Assembly (NCBI GenBank): GCA_041987205.1
Contig: JBHIWX010000009.1
Coordinates: 1-64,000 of the forward strand
Reading direction: 5' to 3'
Length of the DNA stretch: 64,000 bases
Source of the DNA: BOKV01 sp041987205
GTDB lineage: Bacteria; Pseudomonadota; Alphaproteobacteria; Rhizobiales; Rhizobiaceae
Shown piece by piece: positions 27,861 to 36,660 of this stretch; within the stretch, counting starts at the first letter, position 1, and each line of letters opens with the position of its first letter. Under the pieces are notes generated by a model, which saw only the letters and a program-made list of their open reading frames with translations, was not told the origin of the DNA and did no database searches. Position numbers and translations under genes: made by a program.

Positions 27861-28913
27861 ATGAAACTGAACATCGAACTGCTCGCCGAGCTCTGCGCCA
27901 CGCCGGCCGTTCCCGGCGCCGAAACGCGCATCCGCGACCTGATCCTGGACCGCGCCAAGGGCCTCCACGATGAACTCATCGAGGACGCCATGGGCAATGT
28001 CATCCTGCGCCGCAAGCCGACGAAGAAGGGCAAGGAAGCCCCCCGCAAGCTGCTCGTGCTGTGCCACATGGACGAGATCGGCTTTCTCGTCAGCCATGTC
28101 GACAAGAAGGGCTTCGTCTTCGTCCAGCCGGTCGGCGGCTTCGACCCGCGCACCCTCTTCTCGCGCCGCGTGCTCGTGTGCACCGATGACGGCGACTACA
28201 AGGGTGTGATGAACCCGTCCGGCAAGCCGATCCACATCTCCTCGCCGAGAGAGCGCGAGAAGGTGCCGCAGATCAGCGAGTTCTTCATCGATGTCGGCAT
28301 GGGCGAGGAAGCCGCCGACAAGATCTCGGTCGGCGATTTCGTCGTCATGGACGAGCCCTTCCTCGAACTGGGCGACAAATGCGTGTCCAAGGCGATGGAC
28401 AACCGCGTCGCCTGCTGGCTGGGCCTGGAACTTCTGAGCGCACTCGCCAAGGACGACGCCGAGCACGAATGCGACCTCTACGTCGCCTTCACCAGCCAGG
28501 AGGAAGTCGGCCTGCGCGGTGCCAGGACGGCGACCTTCATCGTCGAGCCGGATTTCGCGCTGGGCATCGATACCACGCTCGCCTGCGACTTGCCGGGTGT
28601 CGGCGAGAAGGACCACATCACCACGCAGGGCAAGGGTTTCGGCCTGCATCTCAAGGACCGGTCGATGATCTCCGACCGCGCCATGGTCAAGCAGGTCGAG
28701 GAGATCGCGAAGAAGGCGAAGATCCCCTATCAGCGCACCATGCTGCCGGCCGGCGGCCAGGACGGCGCGGCGGCCCAGCAGACCGGGCGTGGCGCGCGCA
28801 CCGTTTCCATCGTCGTCGGCACGCGCTACATCCACACTGTGACAGAGATGATCGACAAGGCCGATCTCGACGCGGCGCGGCGCATCATGATCGAGTTCGT
28901 CAAGGCGAACTGA
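27861..28913 (+). CDS. M42-family metallo-aminopeptidase
   Basis: A 350-aa cytosolic peptidase of the M42 glutamyl-aminopeptidase/cellulase-M family. Metal and catalytic landmarks are LVLCHMDEIGFLV (His and neighbouring Asp), KAMDNRVACW (bridging Asp), FTSQEEVGLRGA (catalytic Glu pair), GIDTTLACD and the C-terminal GTRYIHTVTEM with the last His ligand. These peptidases form dodecameric tetrahedra trimming peptides. An ATG with GAGGTAACGC upstream; convergent with the M18 gene and sharing a terminator. Confidence 0.88.
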   Translation: MKLNIELLAELCATPAVPGAETRIRDLILDRAKGLHDELIEDAMGNVILRRKPTKKGKEAPRKLLVLCHMDEIGFLVSHVDKKGFVFVQPVGGFDPRTLFSRRVLVCTDDGDYKGVMNPSGKPIHISSPREREKVPQISEFFIDVGMGEEAADKISVGDFVVMDEPFLELGDKCVSKAMDNRVACWLGLELLSALAKDDAEHECDLYVAFTSQEEVGLRGARTATFIVEPDFALGIDTTLACDLPGVGEKDHITTQGKGFGLHLKDRSMISDRAMVKQVEEIAKKAKIPYQRTMLPAGGQDGAAAQQTGRGARTVSIVVGTRYIHTVTEMIDKADLDAARRIMIEFVKAN

Positions 28914-28937
28914 CCGGAACAGCGGTCGAAAGCAACA

Positions 28938-28966
28938 AGGCCCGGGCGCAACGCGTCCGGGCTTTT
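28938..28966. terminator. Intrinsic terminator shared by the convergent peptidase genes
   Basis: GCCCGGGCGC (28940-28949) pairs with GCGTCCGGGC (28953-28962), one G-T pair, loop AAC, followed by TTTT on the plus strand. It ends the M42 gene and may also serve the M18 gene whose stop is at 28970. Confidence 0.75.
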
Positions 28967-28969
28967 GCG

Positions 28970-30262
28970 TTACGGGATCGCGAAGAAGGCCTTCGAGAGC
29001 AGGTCGATGCTGTGGCCGACATCCTTGGCCCCGGCGATCTCCCGGATCGAATGCATGCCGATCAGCCCGGCGCCGGCATCGATCGCCTCCATGCCGAGTT
29101 CGGCCGAGGCGATGGGGCCGATCGACGAGCCGCCGCCCAGATCCTCGCGATACATGAAATCCTGCACCGGAATGCCGTGCTGGCCGGCCAGTTCCCGGAT
29201 CTTGCCTTCGAGCCGCGCCGACACGGCGTAGTGTCCGCGATAGCTGCGCTTGAGCGCCACGCCGCCATTGAGATTGGGTGCATTGTCGTGCTGCAGCTTG
29301 TCGCCGAAGAACGGATGGTTGGCATGGGCCATGTCGAAAGACAGCAGGAAGGAATGGGCAATCGCCCGGTGGAAGGCCTCGCGCCCCTCGCCCGCATCCC
29401 CCATTGCCGCTGAAAGCCGTTCGATGGTCTGGCCGAGAAACCCGGTCATCGCGCCGAGCCAGGTGCGGCTGCCGATTTCCTCCGCGTCGAACATGGCGAC
29501 CATGCGGGTCGCAGCATGTGTGGCGTCGTCCTCGGTCAGCGCGCGCAGCGCGGTGTAGCAGGAGAACAGATTGTCGAGCCGCGCGGAACTGACGAACCCG
29601 GCTTCGCCGCCCGTCGCGACCGGCGCGTCATGATCGAACAGATAGAGGTCCATCGCCCGGATGTCGGCGGCCGCCACGCCGGCGACCGAGGCCACGAGAT
29701 CGCGCACGCTCTTGCAGTCCTCTCCGCTTTTGCCGGTTACGATGCAGTTCATCTTGTCGTGCGGGTTGGGCTTCATTCCCTTCTCGCGCGATTCCTTGTC
29801 GAGATGGATGGCGAGCGTCGCCGTGCGCAATACCGGCTCGGTCGAGGCGAACAGGCGCGGCGCGTCCTCGCCGGCCATCGTGATCGCACCCGAAATGCCC
29901 AGATCACGGTCGAGCCAGGTCGGCAATATCGGCGAGCCGTAGACGCTGGTCTCCAGTACCGGCATGCCGAAACTGGTCTTGATCGCGCCGGTGCGCGGCC
30001 TCAGGCACGGGCTGTCGGTATGCGCACCAACGATGCGCAGCCCAGACGAGGCGAGCGGCCCCGTTCCGCCGATCCAGGCGATGATCGACTTGCCGCCCCG
30101 GATGACGAACTGGCGTGCACCGGGCGCGCTCGACCATGCGTCCTTCTCGCTGATCTCGGCAAAGCCGCGCGCCTTCAGATGCTCCGCCATGACACGCACC
30201 GCGTGATAGGGCGTCGGCGAGGCTTGGATGAAATCGACAAGGCTTGGCGTTTCGTCGCTCAT
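28970..30262 (-). CDS. M18-family aminopeptidase
   Basis: A 430-aa zinc aminopeptidase (ApeB/aspartyl-aminopeptidase type). Signature regions are IVGAHTDSPCLRPR (first metal His), LFDHDAPV, MFDAEEIGSRTWLGA (Glu pair), SFDMAHANHP and the C-terminal GGGSSIGPIASAELGM with GMHSIRE holding the last His. It removes N-terminal acidic or neutral residues in the cytosol. ATG at 30262; the extra frame upstream (to 30427) has no family similarity. Beside the M42 peptidase, it suggests a peptide-recycling pair. Confidence 0.92.
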   Translation of the reverse strand: MSDETPSLVDFIQASPTPYHAVRVMAEHLKARGFAEISEKDAWSSAPGARQFVIRGGKSIIAWIGGTGPLASSGLRIVGAHTDSPCLRPRTGAIKTSFGMPVLETSVYGSPILPTWLDRDLGISGAITMAGEDAPRLFASTEPVLRTATLAIHLDKESREKGMKPNPHDKMNCIVTGKSGEDCKSVRDLVASVAGVAAADIRAMDLYLFDHDAPVATGGEAGFVSSARLDNLFSCYTALRALTEDDATHAATRMVAMFDAEEIGSRTWLGAMTGFLGQTIERLSAAMGDAGEGREAFHRAIAHSFLLSFDMAHANHPFFGDKLQHDNAPNLNGGVALKRSYRGHYAVSARLEGKIRELAGQHGIPVQDFMYREDLGGGSSIGPIASAELGMEAIDAGAGLIGMHSIREIAGAKDVGHSIDLLSKAFFAIP

Positions 30263-30440
30263 GATGGTCCGGGCTTTCGAGACAGGTATTTGGAATCGCG
30301 CGCGCCGCGCGCATGGCAGATCGGCAAGGGTACTTGCCCGCGCGGAGACGTTCAATACACCCATCCCGGTGATGGTGGGGGTGATGCTCGCAGGTCGGAA
30401 AATGTGGGAGGTCGAACGGCTCGCCACGAGCCAGTCAATC

Positions 30441-30827
30441 CTAGTCGATGTCGGCCATCATGGAGACATGCGCGGCGGCGACCTTCCAGCCATCCTCCGT
30501 GCGGATCCAGGTCTGCATCTGGCGACCGGTCTCGCCGGGAAAATCGTCGCGGTGGAACAAAGTCGAGGCGATGGCGAGATCGCTGCCATAGGTCGTGATC
30601 AGCGTCTTCGACAGGGTACGGTCGAAGGGCTTCTGCGCGGCGCGGAAGGCGCGAACTTCCTCGATGCCATACTGCACCTCGGCCACGCCGTAGCGCACGG
30701 TGCTGTCCGAGGTCAGGAACATGGCGTCGAGCGTGTCGGCGTCGTTGGCCAGCAGCGCCTTCTCGTAGGCGACGAAGACAGCGGTTACCTCCGCCAGCGT
30801 TTCGGGATCGTCGACGGTCACGGTCAT
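30441..30827 (-). CDS. AtzH/HpxZ-like protein (SnoaL-type fold)
   Basis: A 128-aa protein of the HpxZ/AtzH (DUF3225) family: VTAVFVAYEKALLANDADTL, STVRYGVAEVQYGIEEVRAF, then GRQMQTWIRTEDGWKVAAAHVSM. Family members sit in oxalurate, cyanuric-acid and biuret gene clusters beside amidases; their role is still unclear, possibly as a small partner or isomerase-like protein. ATG 30827 overlaps the preceding stop (ATGA). Last gene of the BMP/biuret operon. The 178-bp gap up to the M18 gene (30263-30440) shows nothing I can name. Confidence 0.8.
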   Translation of the reverse strand: MTVTVDDPETLAEVTAVFVAYEKALLANDADTLDAMFLTSDSTVRYGVAEVQYGIEEVRAFRAAQKPFDRTLSKTLITTYGSDLAIASTLFHRDDFPGETGRQMQTWIRTEDGWKVAAAHVSMMADID

Positions 30828-31609
30828 GCCCCCGCGCGCCGGGCCAGCATGCGCGCGCGCAACTGCGACAGGAACGGGATCGTCTCGAACTGGTCCTGGC
30901 GCACCTTTTCCCATGCCACGCCGGCCGGGCGCGGCATGGTGTTCTTCATCTCGATCAGTTCGGCCTCCGTCGCGATGAAATCGAGCGGCGAATCATGGCT
31001 TTCGATCACCACCGCCTCGTCCGGCACGAATTGCAGCGAATGCACGCTTGTCGCCATCGGCGTGTAATCGCCGATAATGCCGAGTTCGCGGAAGATGCCG
31101 GTTTCAAGATCGGCGAAGCCAGCGCCCTTGCCCGTACGCCCGCCGGCGCGGCCGACCGCCACGGAACCGACGACGCAGAAATCGAGCGGCTCGACCTCCT
31201 CGAACTCGATGCGCTCGCCATGCGCCATGAAGCCCTGCGCCGTTGCCGCGAGTTCGAAGGAAATGTCCTGCTCGACCAGCTTTTTCGGATCGAGCCGCAG
31301 ATAGGGAAACTCGCGCGTCAGATAGGGTACCGGCGTGTAGACCGTCTTACCCTCATAGAGTGCGCGGATGCGGATCGGGGTCTGCGGATGGTCCGGATTG
31401 GTCTTGACCGTGCGCGCCTGCTTCCAGGCGTCGAGCTGCGCCAGCCGCCATGCCGCGACATCGGCGCCGACGAAATTGGGGATCATGCTCCAGGCTGGCC
31501 CGATCGCCACGCCCTCGTCTTCCAGCCTGCGCCAGATCTCGTGACGCACGACATCCTTGCCGGGATTGCGCCCGGCCCATTTTCCCTTTGCGGGCTCCTG
31601 CTCAGCCAT
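30824..31609 (-). CDS. 5-formyltetrahydrofolate cyclo-ligase-like protein
   Basis: A 261-aa protein resembling the MTHFS family in its N-terminal IWRRLEDEGVAIGPAW and the later VGRAGGRTGKGAGFADLE, the phosphate-binding GxGxGxGDLE-like loop of 5-formyl-THF cyclo-ligases. The enzyme family converts 5-formyl-THF to 5,10-methenyl-THF with ATP. This is the long, divergent subtype found next to amide-catabolic genes; its actual formyl substrate may differ. Overlaps the cysteine hydrolase by 8 nt and the HpxZ-like gene by 4 nt. ATG 31609 chosen, upstream extension discarded. Confidence 0.7.
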   Translation of the reverse strand: MAEQEPAKGKWAGRNPGKDVVRHEIWRRLEDEGVAIGPAWSMIPNFVGADVAAWRLAQLDAWKQARTVKTNPDHPQTPIRIRALYEGKTVYTPVPYLTREFPYLRLDPKKLVEQDISFELAATAQGFMAHGERIEFEEVEPLDFCVVGSVAVGRAGGRTGKGAGFADLETGIFRELGIIGDYTPMATSVHSLQFVPDEAVVIESHDSPLDFIATEAELIEMKNTMPRPAGVAWEKVRQDQFETIPFLSQLRARMLARRAGA

Positions 31610-32282
31610 CCGCCATTTCCCGTTCGAACGCCGCCGCCAGTTCCTCCAGCGGCGTCGACCAGCCGACAATGCCGCCCTGCGCCACGATCATCTCGATCGC
31701 CGACGCCTTGAACTCGGGGAAATAGCTTTCCGTCGCATCCTCGATCAGCAGGCATTCATAGCCGCGATCGTTCGCCTCGCGCATCGAGGTCTGCACGCAG
31801 ACCTCGGTGGTAACCCCGGAGAAGACCAGCTGCGTGATGCCCTTTTCCTGCAGCATCTCGTGCAGGCCCGTCGCCCAGAACATGCCCTTGCCCGGCTTGT
31901 CGATGACGATCTCGCCGGCCACCGGCGCCAGTTCCGGCAGGATCTGGTTGCCGGGCTCCCCGGCGATGAGAATGCGTCCCATCGCGCCTTCGTCGCCGAT
32001 CCTCAGGCCCGGCTCACCGCGCAGCCGCTTGGCCGGCGGACAGTCGGAAAGGTCGGGCTGGTGCGCCTCGCGCGTGTGCACGACGGGCAGGCCCTGCTCG
32101 CGGAACAGCGCGATCAGCGCGGCAGTGGTCGGCACGATGGCCTTCAGCCGCGCGACGTCATTGCCAAGCGTATCGCCGAAGCCGCCCGGCTCGATGAAGT
32201 CGCGCTGCATGTCGATGACGACCAGCGCCACCTGCTTCGGATCGAGTTCGAACGCGTAGGGACGCGCGGAGACTGTGATCAT
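31602..32282 (-). CDS. Isochorismatase-fold cysteine hydrolase (biuret hydrolase paralogue)
   Basis: A 226-aa cysteine hydrolase with the Asp-Lys-Cys triad in place: VVIDMQRDF (D24), IDKPGKGMF (K129), GVTTEVCVQT (C162). It is related to the protein at 33993-34715 (shared HTREAH, GRILIAGEPG, ANDRGYECLL) but lacks that protein's N-terminal extension. Family reactions cleave N-carbamoyl or biuret-type amides. Separated from the ABC ATPase gene by a palindromic repeat. Whether it hydrolyses biuret or a related ureide cannot be told. Confidence 0.85.
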   Translation of the reverse strand: MITVSARPYAFELDPKQVALVVIDMQRDFIEPGGFGDTLGNDVARLKAIVPTTAALIALFREQGLPVVHTREAHQPDLSDCPPAKRLRGEPGLRIGDEGAMGRILIAGEPGNQILPELAPVAGEIVIDKPGKGMFWATGLHEMLQEKGITQLVFSGVTTEVCVQTSMREANDRGYECLLIEDATESYFPEFKASAIEMIVAQGGIVGWSTPLEELAAAFEREMADG

Positions 32283-32285
32283 CTT

Positions 32286-32418
32286 GTTGACCCCCACCCC
32301 TTACCCCTCCCCTCAAGGGGGAGGGGGATAACGAGTTTGGCGAACCGCCTCCCCCTTGAGGGCAGGCAGGCAATTTCGAGCCGAGCAAAGCGAGGCGAAG
32401 AAGAGCCGGTGGGGGTAA
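32286..32418. repeat. Palindromic intergenic repeat element (about 130 bp)
   Basis: Ends are GACCCCCACC-like (32289-32298) and GGTGGGGGTA (32409-32418), roughly inverted. Inside, CCTCAAGGGGGAGG (32311-32324) is an exact inverted match to CCTCCCCCTTGAGG (32348-32361). The whole would fold into one long imperfect hairpin. Its G/C-tract content is unlike the flanking genes. It looks like a dispersed MITE/RIME-type intergenic element known in rhizobial genomes (inference) and sits between two genes of one operon. Confidence 0.7.
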
Positions 32419-32439
32419 AATACCTCAGCATATCCATCC

Positions 32440-33996
32440 CTAATGCCCCGCCATGTGCCGGCCGATCGTGTTGCGGTCGGTCTCGTCGATGGGCGAGACA
32501 TAGGAAATCGTGCCGCCCGACATCACCGCCACCCGGTCGGAGAGTTCGAGGATTTCGTCGAGGTCCTCGGAGACCAGCAGCACGGCGGCGCCCTTGTTGC
32601 GCTGCTCCATGATTTGGCTGCGGATTTCGGCGACCGAGGCGAAATCCAGCCCGAAGCACGGATTGGCGACGATCAGCACGTCGACCTCGCTGGAGAGTTC
32701 ACGCGCCAGCACGGCGCGCTGCACATTGCCGCCAGACAGATCCTCGATCGGCGAATCCGGCGAGGTCGTCTTCACGCGGTAGCGCTCGATCAACTCCCGC
32801 GCCTTGCGGCGCATCGGGCCAGGCGACAGCCACCAGCCGAGATTGGCCATGGGCGGCTTGTCGAACGAGCGGAACGCCATGTTCTCGGCGACGCTCATGC
32901 GCGGCACGGTCGCGTTTTTCAGCGGCTCCTCGGGCAGGCCGTACACCTTGAAACGGTCGAAATCCGAACGCTTCGGCTCGAACGGCTTCTCGTTGATGAA
33001 GATGCGCCCGTCCTTGAGCGGCCGTTGCCCGGCCAGCACCTCGACCAGCGCGCTCTGGCCATTGCCGGACACGCCGGCGATGCCGACGATCTCGCCAGCC
33101 TTGACCTTCAGATTGACCGCGTTGATCGCAAGCTGGCCCTCTTCATCCTCGGCGCACAGACCGGCGAGGTCGAGCACGGTATGCGTCTCGTTGCGCTTCT
33201 CGCGCTCGGCGCGTTCGCGGATTTCCGTGTCGCCGATCATCATTCGGCTCATCTCGGCGACACTGGCTTCCTGCGCATCGCCCGCGCCTGTCAGCTTGCC
33301 ACGCCGCAGAACCGTGAAGGAATCGCAAAACGCCTTCACCTCGCGGAACTTGTGGCTGATCATCAGCACGGTCACTTCGCCGCGTTTCGCCATGTCGCCC
33401 AGCAGCCCCAGCACTTCGTCGGCCTCGCCCGGCGTCAGCACCGAGGTCGGCTCGTCGAGAATGAGGAAACGCTGTTCGAGATAGAGCAGCTTGAGGATTT
33501 CCAGCTTCTGCTTCTCGCCCGCCGAAAGCGCAGAGACCGGAACGTCGAGCCGCACGCGAAACGGCATGCGGTCCATGAAGGCCTCGAGCTTGGGAATTTC
33601 GGATCGCCAGTTGATGACCGACGGTGCATCAGCCCGCGAAATGACGAGGTTTTCCGCCGCCGTCAGGCACGGCACCAGCGTGAAATGCTGGTAGACCATG
33701 CCGATGCCGAGATCGCGAGCATCGCGCGGGCTGTTCACCGCCACTTCGTGGCCGTCGAGCATCACCGTGCCGCGCGTGGCGTTGTAGAAGCCCATGATGC
33801 ATTTCACGAGCGTCGACTTGCCGGCGCCGTTCTCGCCGAGCAGCGCATGGAAAGAGCCGGATTCGACCTTGATCGACACGTCGTCGAGCGCGGTCAGCGG
33901 CCCGAATATCTTGGTCATGCCGACCGTTTCGAGCGACGGCGCGCGTGTCGCCATTTCCGGTTCGGGCGGCTCGGGAAAGGCTTCGGCGACACTCAT
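32440..33996 (-). CDS. BMP-type ABC transporter ATPase, two nucleotide-binding domains
   Basis: A 518-aa tandem ATPase of the nucleoside/sugar CUT2-like family. First domain: Walker A LLGENGAGKSTLVK (about 53-66), signature LSAGEKQKLEILKLL, Walker B FLILDEPTSVL. Second domain: IAGVSGNGQSALVEVLAGQ, signature DLSGGNVQRAVLAREL, with Walker B degenerate at VLIVANPCFGLDF (Asn-Pro in place of Asp-Glu), normal for the second half. It powers uptake with the two permeases and the BMP protein. ATG overlaps the biuret hydrolase stop (ATGA). Confidence 0.92.
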   Translation of the reverse strand: MSVAEAFPEPPEPEMATRAPSLETVGMTKIFGPLTALDDVSIKVESGSFHALLGENGAGKSTLVKCIMGFYNATRGTVMLDGHEVAVNSPRDARDLGIGMVYQHFTLVPCLTAAENLVISRADAPSVINWRSEIPKLEAFMDRMPFRVRLDVPVSALSAGEKQKLEILKLLYLEQRFLILDEPTSVLTPGEADEVLGLLGDMAKRGEVTVLMISHKFREVKAFCDSFTVLRRGKLTGAGDAQEASVAEMSRMMIGDTEIRERAEREKRNETHTVLDLAGLCAEDEEGQLAINAVNLKVKAGEIVGIAGVSGNGQSALVEVLAGQRPLKDGRIFINEKPFEPKRSDFDRFKVYGLPEEPLKNATVPRMSVAENMAFRSFDKPPMANLGWWLSPGPMRRKARELIERYRVKTTSPDSPIEDLSGGNVQRAVLARELSSEVDVLIVANPCFGLDFASVAEIRSQIMEQRNKGAAVLLVSEDLDEILELSDRVAVMSGGTISYVSPIDETDRNTIGRHMAGH

Positions 33997-34715
33997 GGCA
34001 GCACCTCGAGAAAGGTTGTGGAAGTGGCCACCGCACCGAACACGCCGCCCTGCATCTTGATCATATCGACGGCGGCATCGTGGTTCGACTGTTTCGTCGC
34101 CGCGCAGCAATCCTCCAGCAGCAGGCATTCATAGCCGCGATCGTTGGCGTCGCGCATCGTGGTGTGAACGCAGACATCGGTCGTCACCCCGGTGAATACG
34201 ATATTGCGGATGTTCTTCATCCTCAGCACCAGTTCGAAATCGGTGGCGATGAACGTGCCCTTGCCCGGCTTGTCGATGATCGCCTCGCCGGGTTCCGGCT
34301 GCAGTTCCGGGATGATCTCCCAGCCCGGTTCGCCGCGCACCAGGATGCGTCCGCACGGGCCCTGGTCGCCGATGCCGGCGCCGATGCGCTGCGAACGCCA
34401 GCGCTTGTTGGGTGGCAGGTCGGACAGGTCCGGCTTGTGGCCCTCGCGCGTATGGATGATCGGATAGTCCTTCGCCCGCATCGCCTTGAGCACGTTCTGG
34501 ATCGGCCCGATCGGCGCGCGCGTCAGCGAAATGTCGTAGCCCATCGAGTCGACATAACCGCCCGGCGCGCAGAAATCCGTCTGCATGTCGATGACGACGA
34601 GACAGGTATTGTGCGGTCCGAAATCGCCGTCGAAGGGCCAGGGATAGGGATCGGCGGCGACCGTCACCGCATTGGGAACGAGGGCAGCTTCGATGCGTTC
34701 GTCGAGTGTGGTCAT
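33993..34715 (-). CDS. biuH: Biuret hydrolase (BiuH-type cysteine hydrolase)
   Basis: A 240-aa isochorismatase-fold hydrolase. It closely resembles, from memory, the rhizobial biuret hydrolase: DPYPWPFDG near residue 22, VVIDMQTDFCAPGGYVD, HTREGHKPDLSDLP, KRWRSQRIGAGIGD and NDRGYECLLLEDCC. The catalytic triad D43-K149-C182 has the same spacing as the described D36-K142-C175. It would convert biuret to allophanate and ammonia, feeding the allophanate hydrolase at 40261. 4-nt overlaps with formamidase and ABC ATPase genes. Confidence 0.88.
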   Translation of the reverse strand: MTTLDERIEAALVPNAVTVAADPYPWPFDGDFGPHNTCLVVIDMQTDFCAPGGYVDSMGYDISLTRAPIGPIQNVLKAMRAKDYPIIHTREGHKPDLSDLPPNKRWRSQRIGAGIGDQGPCGRILVRGEPGWEIIPELQPEPGEAIIDKPGKGTFIATDFELVLRMKNIRNIVFTGVTTDVCVHTTMRDANDRGYECLLLEDCCAATKQSNHDAAVDMIKMQGGVFGAVATSTTFLEVLP

Positions 34716-35728
34716 TCCGCAGCCTCCTTTGCCGGCTCGCCGTAGTTGCGGGTCGGCTCCGGAAAGCCGCAAGATGTGCCGTCAGTGTGGACGACCTCGT
34801 CTTCCCACGGCAGCCTGTACTGGCCGGCCACCATGTCCTGCATGAACGTATAGGGACAGTCCCGTGCACCGCCCTTCACGGCGACATAGCCGCGATGGCC
34901 GAGCTGGTAGATGTTGTTCTCCACCGACCAGTGTTTGCGCGCCTCGCGCACGAGGTCCGGCCGCACCTCGGCGGTGATGATCTCGTCGGGCCGCCCTGTC
35001 GTGCCGTGGGCGATCACCGAGCCGTCGAAATTGACGATCATCCCCTCGCCCATGGAATCGAAGGTGCCGTCCGATCCGCACATGCAGACATTCGCCGTCA
35101 CCATCAGGTTCTGGAACGCATTGGCCTGGTTGGTGAAGCGCCAGCTTTCGCGGATCGGTGCGGTGTAGCCGGCCGTGCGCAGCATGATCTCCGCGCCCTT
35201 GTAGGCGCATTCGCGCGCCATTTCCGGGAACATCCCGTCATGGCAGATGATCAGCGCGAGCTTGCAGCCCTTCGGTCCGTCGATCACCGGAATGCCGAGA
35301 TCGCCCGGTTCCCAGGGCTCGACCGGCACCCAGGGGTGAAGCTTGCGGTAGTAGAGTTTGATCTCGCCGGTGTCGTCGATGACGATCCCCGAATTGTAGG
35401 GATTGCCGCCGGGATTGAGCTCCATGATGGAGAAGCAGCCCCAGATCGCATTATCGCGGCAGGCTTTCTTGAACGCCGCGACCTCCGGCCCGTCGAGCCG
35501 GCACATGATCGCCGGATTCGTGTCCATCGACAGGCCGTGCAGCGCGTATTCGGGAAAGACCACGAGGTCCATCGTCGACATGTTGCGCCGGGCCTTGGCG
35601 ACCATTTTAACGATCTTCTCGGTCTGGGCCTTGAGATCGTCCGGGGTTTCGACCACCGGCAGCTGCAATTGCACGAGGCCGATCACCACGCCGTTCGGGG
35701 TCTTGTTCAGTCCGCCCAGAGCGCTCAT
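34712..35728 (-). CDS. Formamidase (nitrilase superfamily, AmiF-like)
   Basis: A 338-aa nitrilase-fold amidase. Triad: E60 in VVFPEYALHG, K129 in YYRKLHPWVP, C162 in IICHDGMFPE. Whole-length similarity is to AmiF/AmiE amidases (CFSIMELNPGGNPYN, GPKGCKLALIICHDG, VENNIYQLGHRGYVA, YRLPWEDEV). Formamidases release ammonia and formate from formamide; a short aliphatic amide substrate is the alternative. It is coupled to biuH by ATGA and lies 11 nt after the permease gene. Formate or formyl output would connect with the 5-formyl-THF cyclo-ligase-like gene downstream. Confidence 0.87.
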   Translation of the reverse strand: MSALGGLNKTPNGVVIGLVQLQLPVVETPDDLKAQTEKIVKMVAKARRNMSTMDLVVFPEYALHGLSMDTNPAIMCRLDGPEVAAFKKACRDNAIWGCFSIMELNPGGNPYNSGIVIDDTGEIKLYYRKLHPWVPVEPWEPGDLGIPVIDGPKGCKLALIICHDGMFPEMARECAYKGAEIMLRTAGYTAPIRESWRFTNQANAFQNLMVTANVCMCGSDGTFDSMGEGMIVNFDGSVIAHGTTGRPDEIITAEVRPDLVREARKHWSVENNIYQLGHRGYVAVKGGARDCPYTFMQDMVAGQYRLPWEDEVVHTDGTSCGFPEPTRNYGEPAKEAAE

Positions 35729-35739
35729 TGCCTCGCCTC

Positions 35740-36660
35740 CTACTTCGCCAGCGACAGTTCGCCGGGCACCTCGCGCGCCGCGCTCTTGGAGCGGGCCGAG
35801 GCGATCATGATGAAAAGCGTCAGGATGTAGGGCGCGGCGTTGAAGAAGTAGTAGCCCTGGCTGATCCCGATCGACTGCAGCGCCGGACCGAGCGCGCCGG
35901 CCGCGCCGAACAGCAGCGCCGCGTACACGCATTTGATCGGATCCCAGCGCGCGAAAATGACGAGCGCCACGGCCATAAGGCCCTGGCCGGAGGACAGGCC
36001 CTCGTTCCAGCTTCCCGGATAGTAGAGCGACAGAAAGGCGCCGCCGACACCGGCGAGGAAGCCGCCGGCTGCCGTCGCGAGCAGGCGTACGAGATCAACC
36101 GATACGCCCATGGCCCTTGCCGAAGCCGCGCTGTCGCCCGTCATGCGCACGATCAGGCCCCAGCGCGTGTTCGCCAGCGCCCACCACAGGAAGACGGCGA
36201 GCGCGATGCCGACGAAGAACAGCGGATTGACCTGAAGCGCCTGCTCGATGTTCGGATTGGACGACCAGCCACCCAGCGGAATGGCTTCAAGGCGCGGCGC
36301 GGAGGGCTGGATGTAGGGTTTGCCGAAGAAGAAGGCGAGGCCCGTGCCGAAGCTCATGAAGGCAATGCCGACGGCGATGTCGTTCACCTTGGGCAGCTTG
36401 CAGATATAGCCGTGCATCGCGCCCAGCACGAGGCCGGAACAGCCGGCCATCAGAACGCCGAGCCAGGGACTGCCGGTCGTGTAGGAACCGGCATAGGCGA
36501 CCATGGCGCCGAGCACCAGATTGCCTTCGAGCCCGAGATTGATGCGGCCCGATTTCTCGGTCAGCGTCTCGCCGAGCGCCACGAACATGAAGGGTGTCGA
36601 GACGCGGATCGCGCCGCCGATCATGGCGATGAGGACGATGAGGAGTTCCGACTGGCTCAT
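35740..36660 (-). CDS. BMP-type ABC transporter permease (second)
   Basis: A 306-aa inner-membrane permease of the BPD_transp_2 family. Landmarks: TPFMFVALGETLTEKSGRINLGLEG (TM1-2 with the characteristic E-G motif), NDIAVGIAFMSFGTGLAFFF, and the conserved cytoplasmic loop VRMTGDSAASARAMGVSVD. About eight hydrophobic segments. ATGA overlap with the first permease gene. Confidence 0.92.
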   Translation of the reverse strand: MSQSELLIVLIAMIGGAIRVSTPFMFVALGETLTEKSGRINLGLEGNLVLGAMVAYAGSYTTGSPWLGVLMAGCSGLVLGAMHGYICKLPKVNDIAVGIAFMSFGTGLAFFFGKPYIQPSAPRLEAIPLGGWSSNPNIEQALQVNPLFFVGIALAVFLWWALANTRWGLIVRMTGDSAASARAMGVSVDLVRLLATAAGGFLAGVGGAFLSLYYPGSWNEGLSSGQGLMAVALVIFARWDPIKCVYAALLFGAAGALGPALQSIGISQGYYFFNAAPYILTLFIMIASARSKSAAREVPGELSLAK

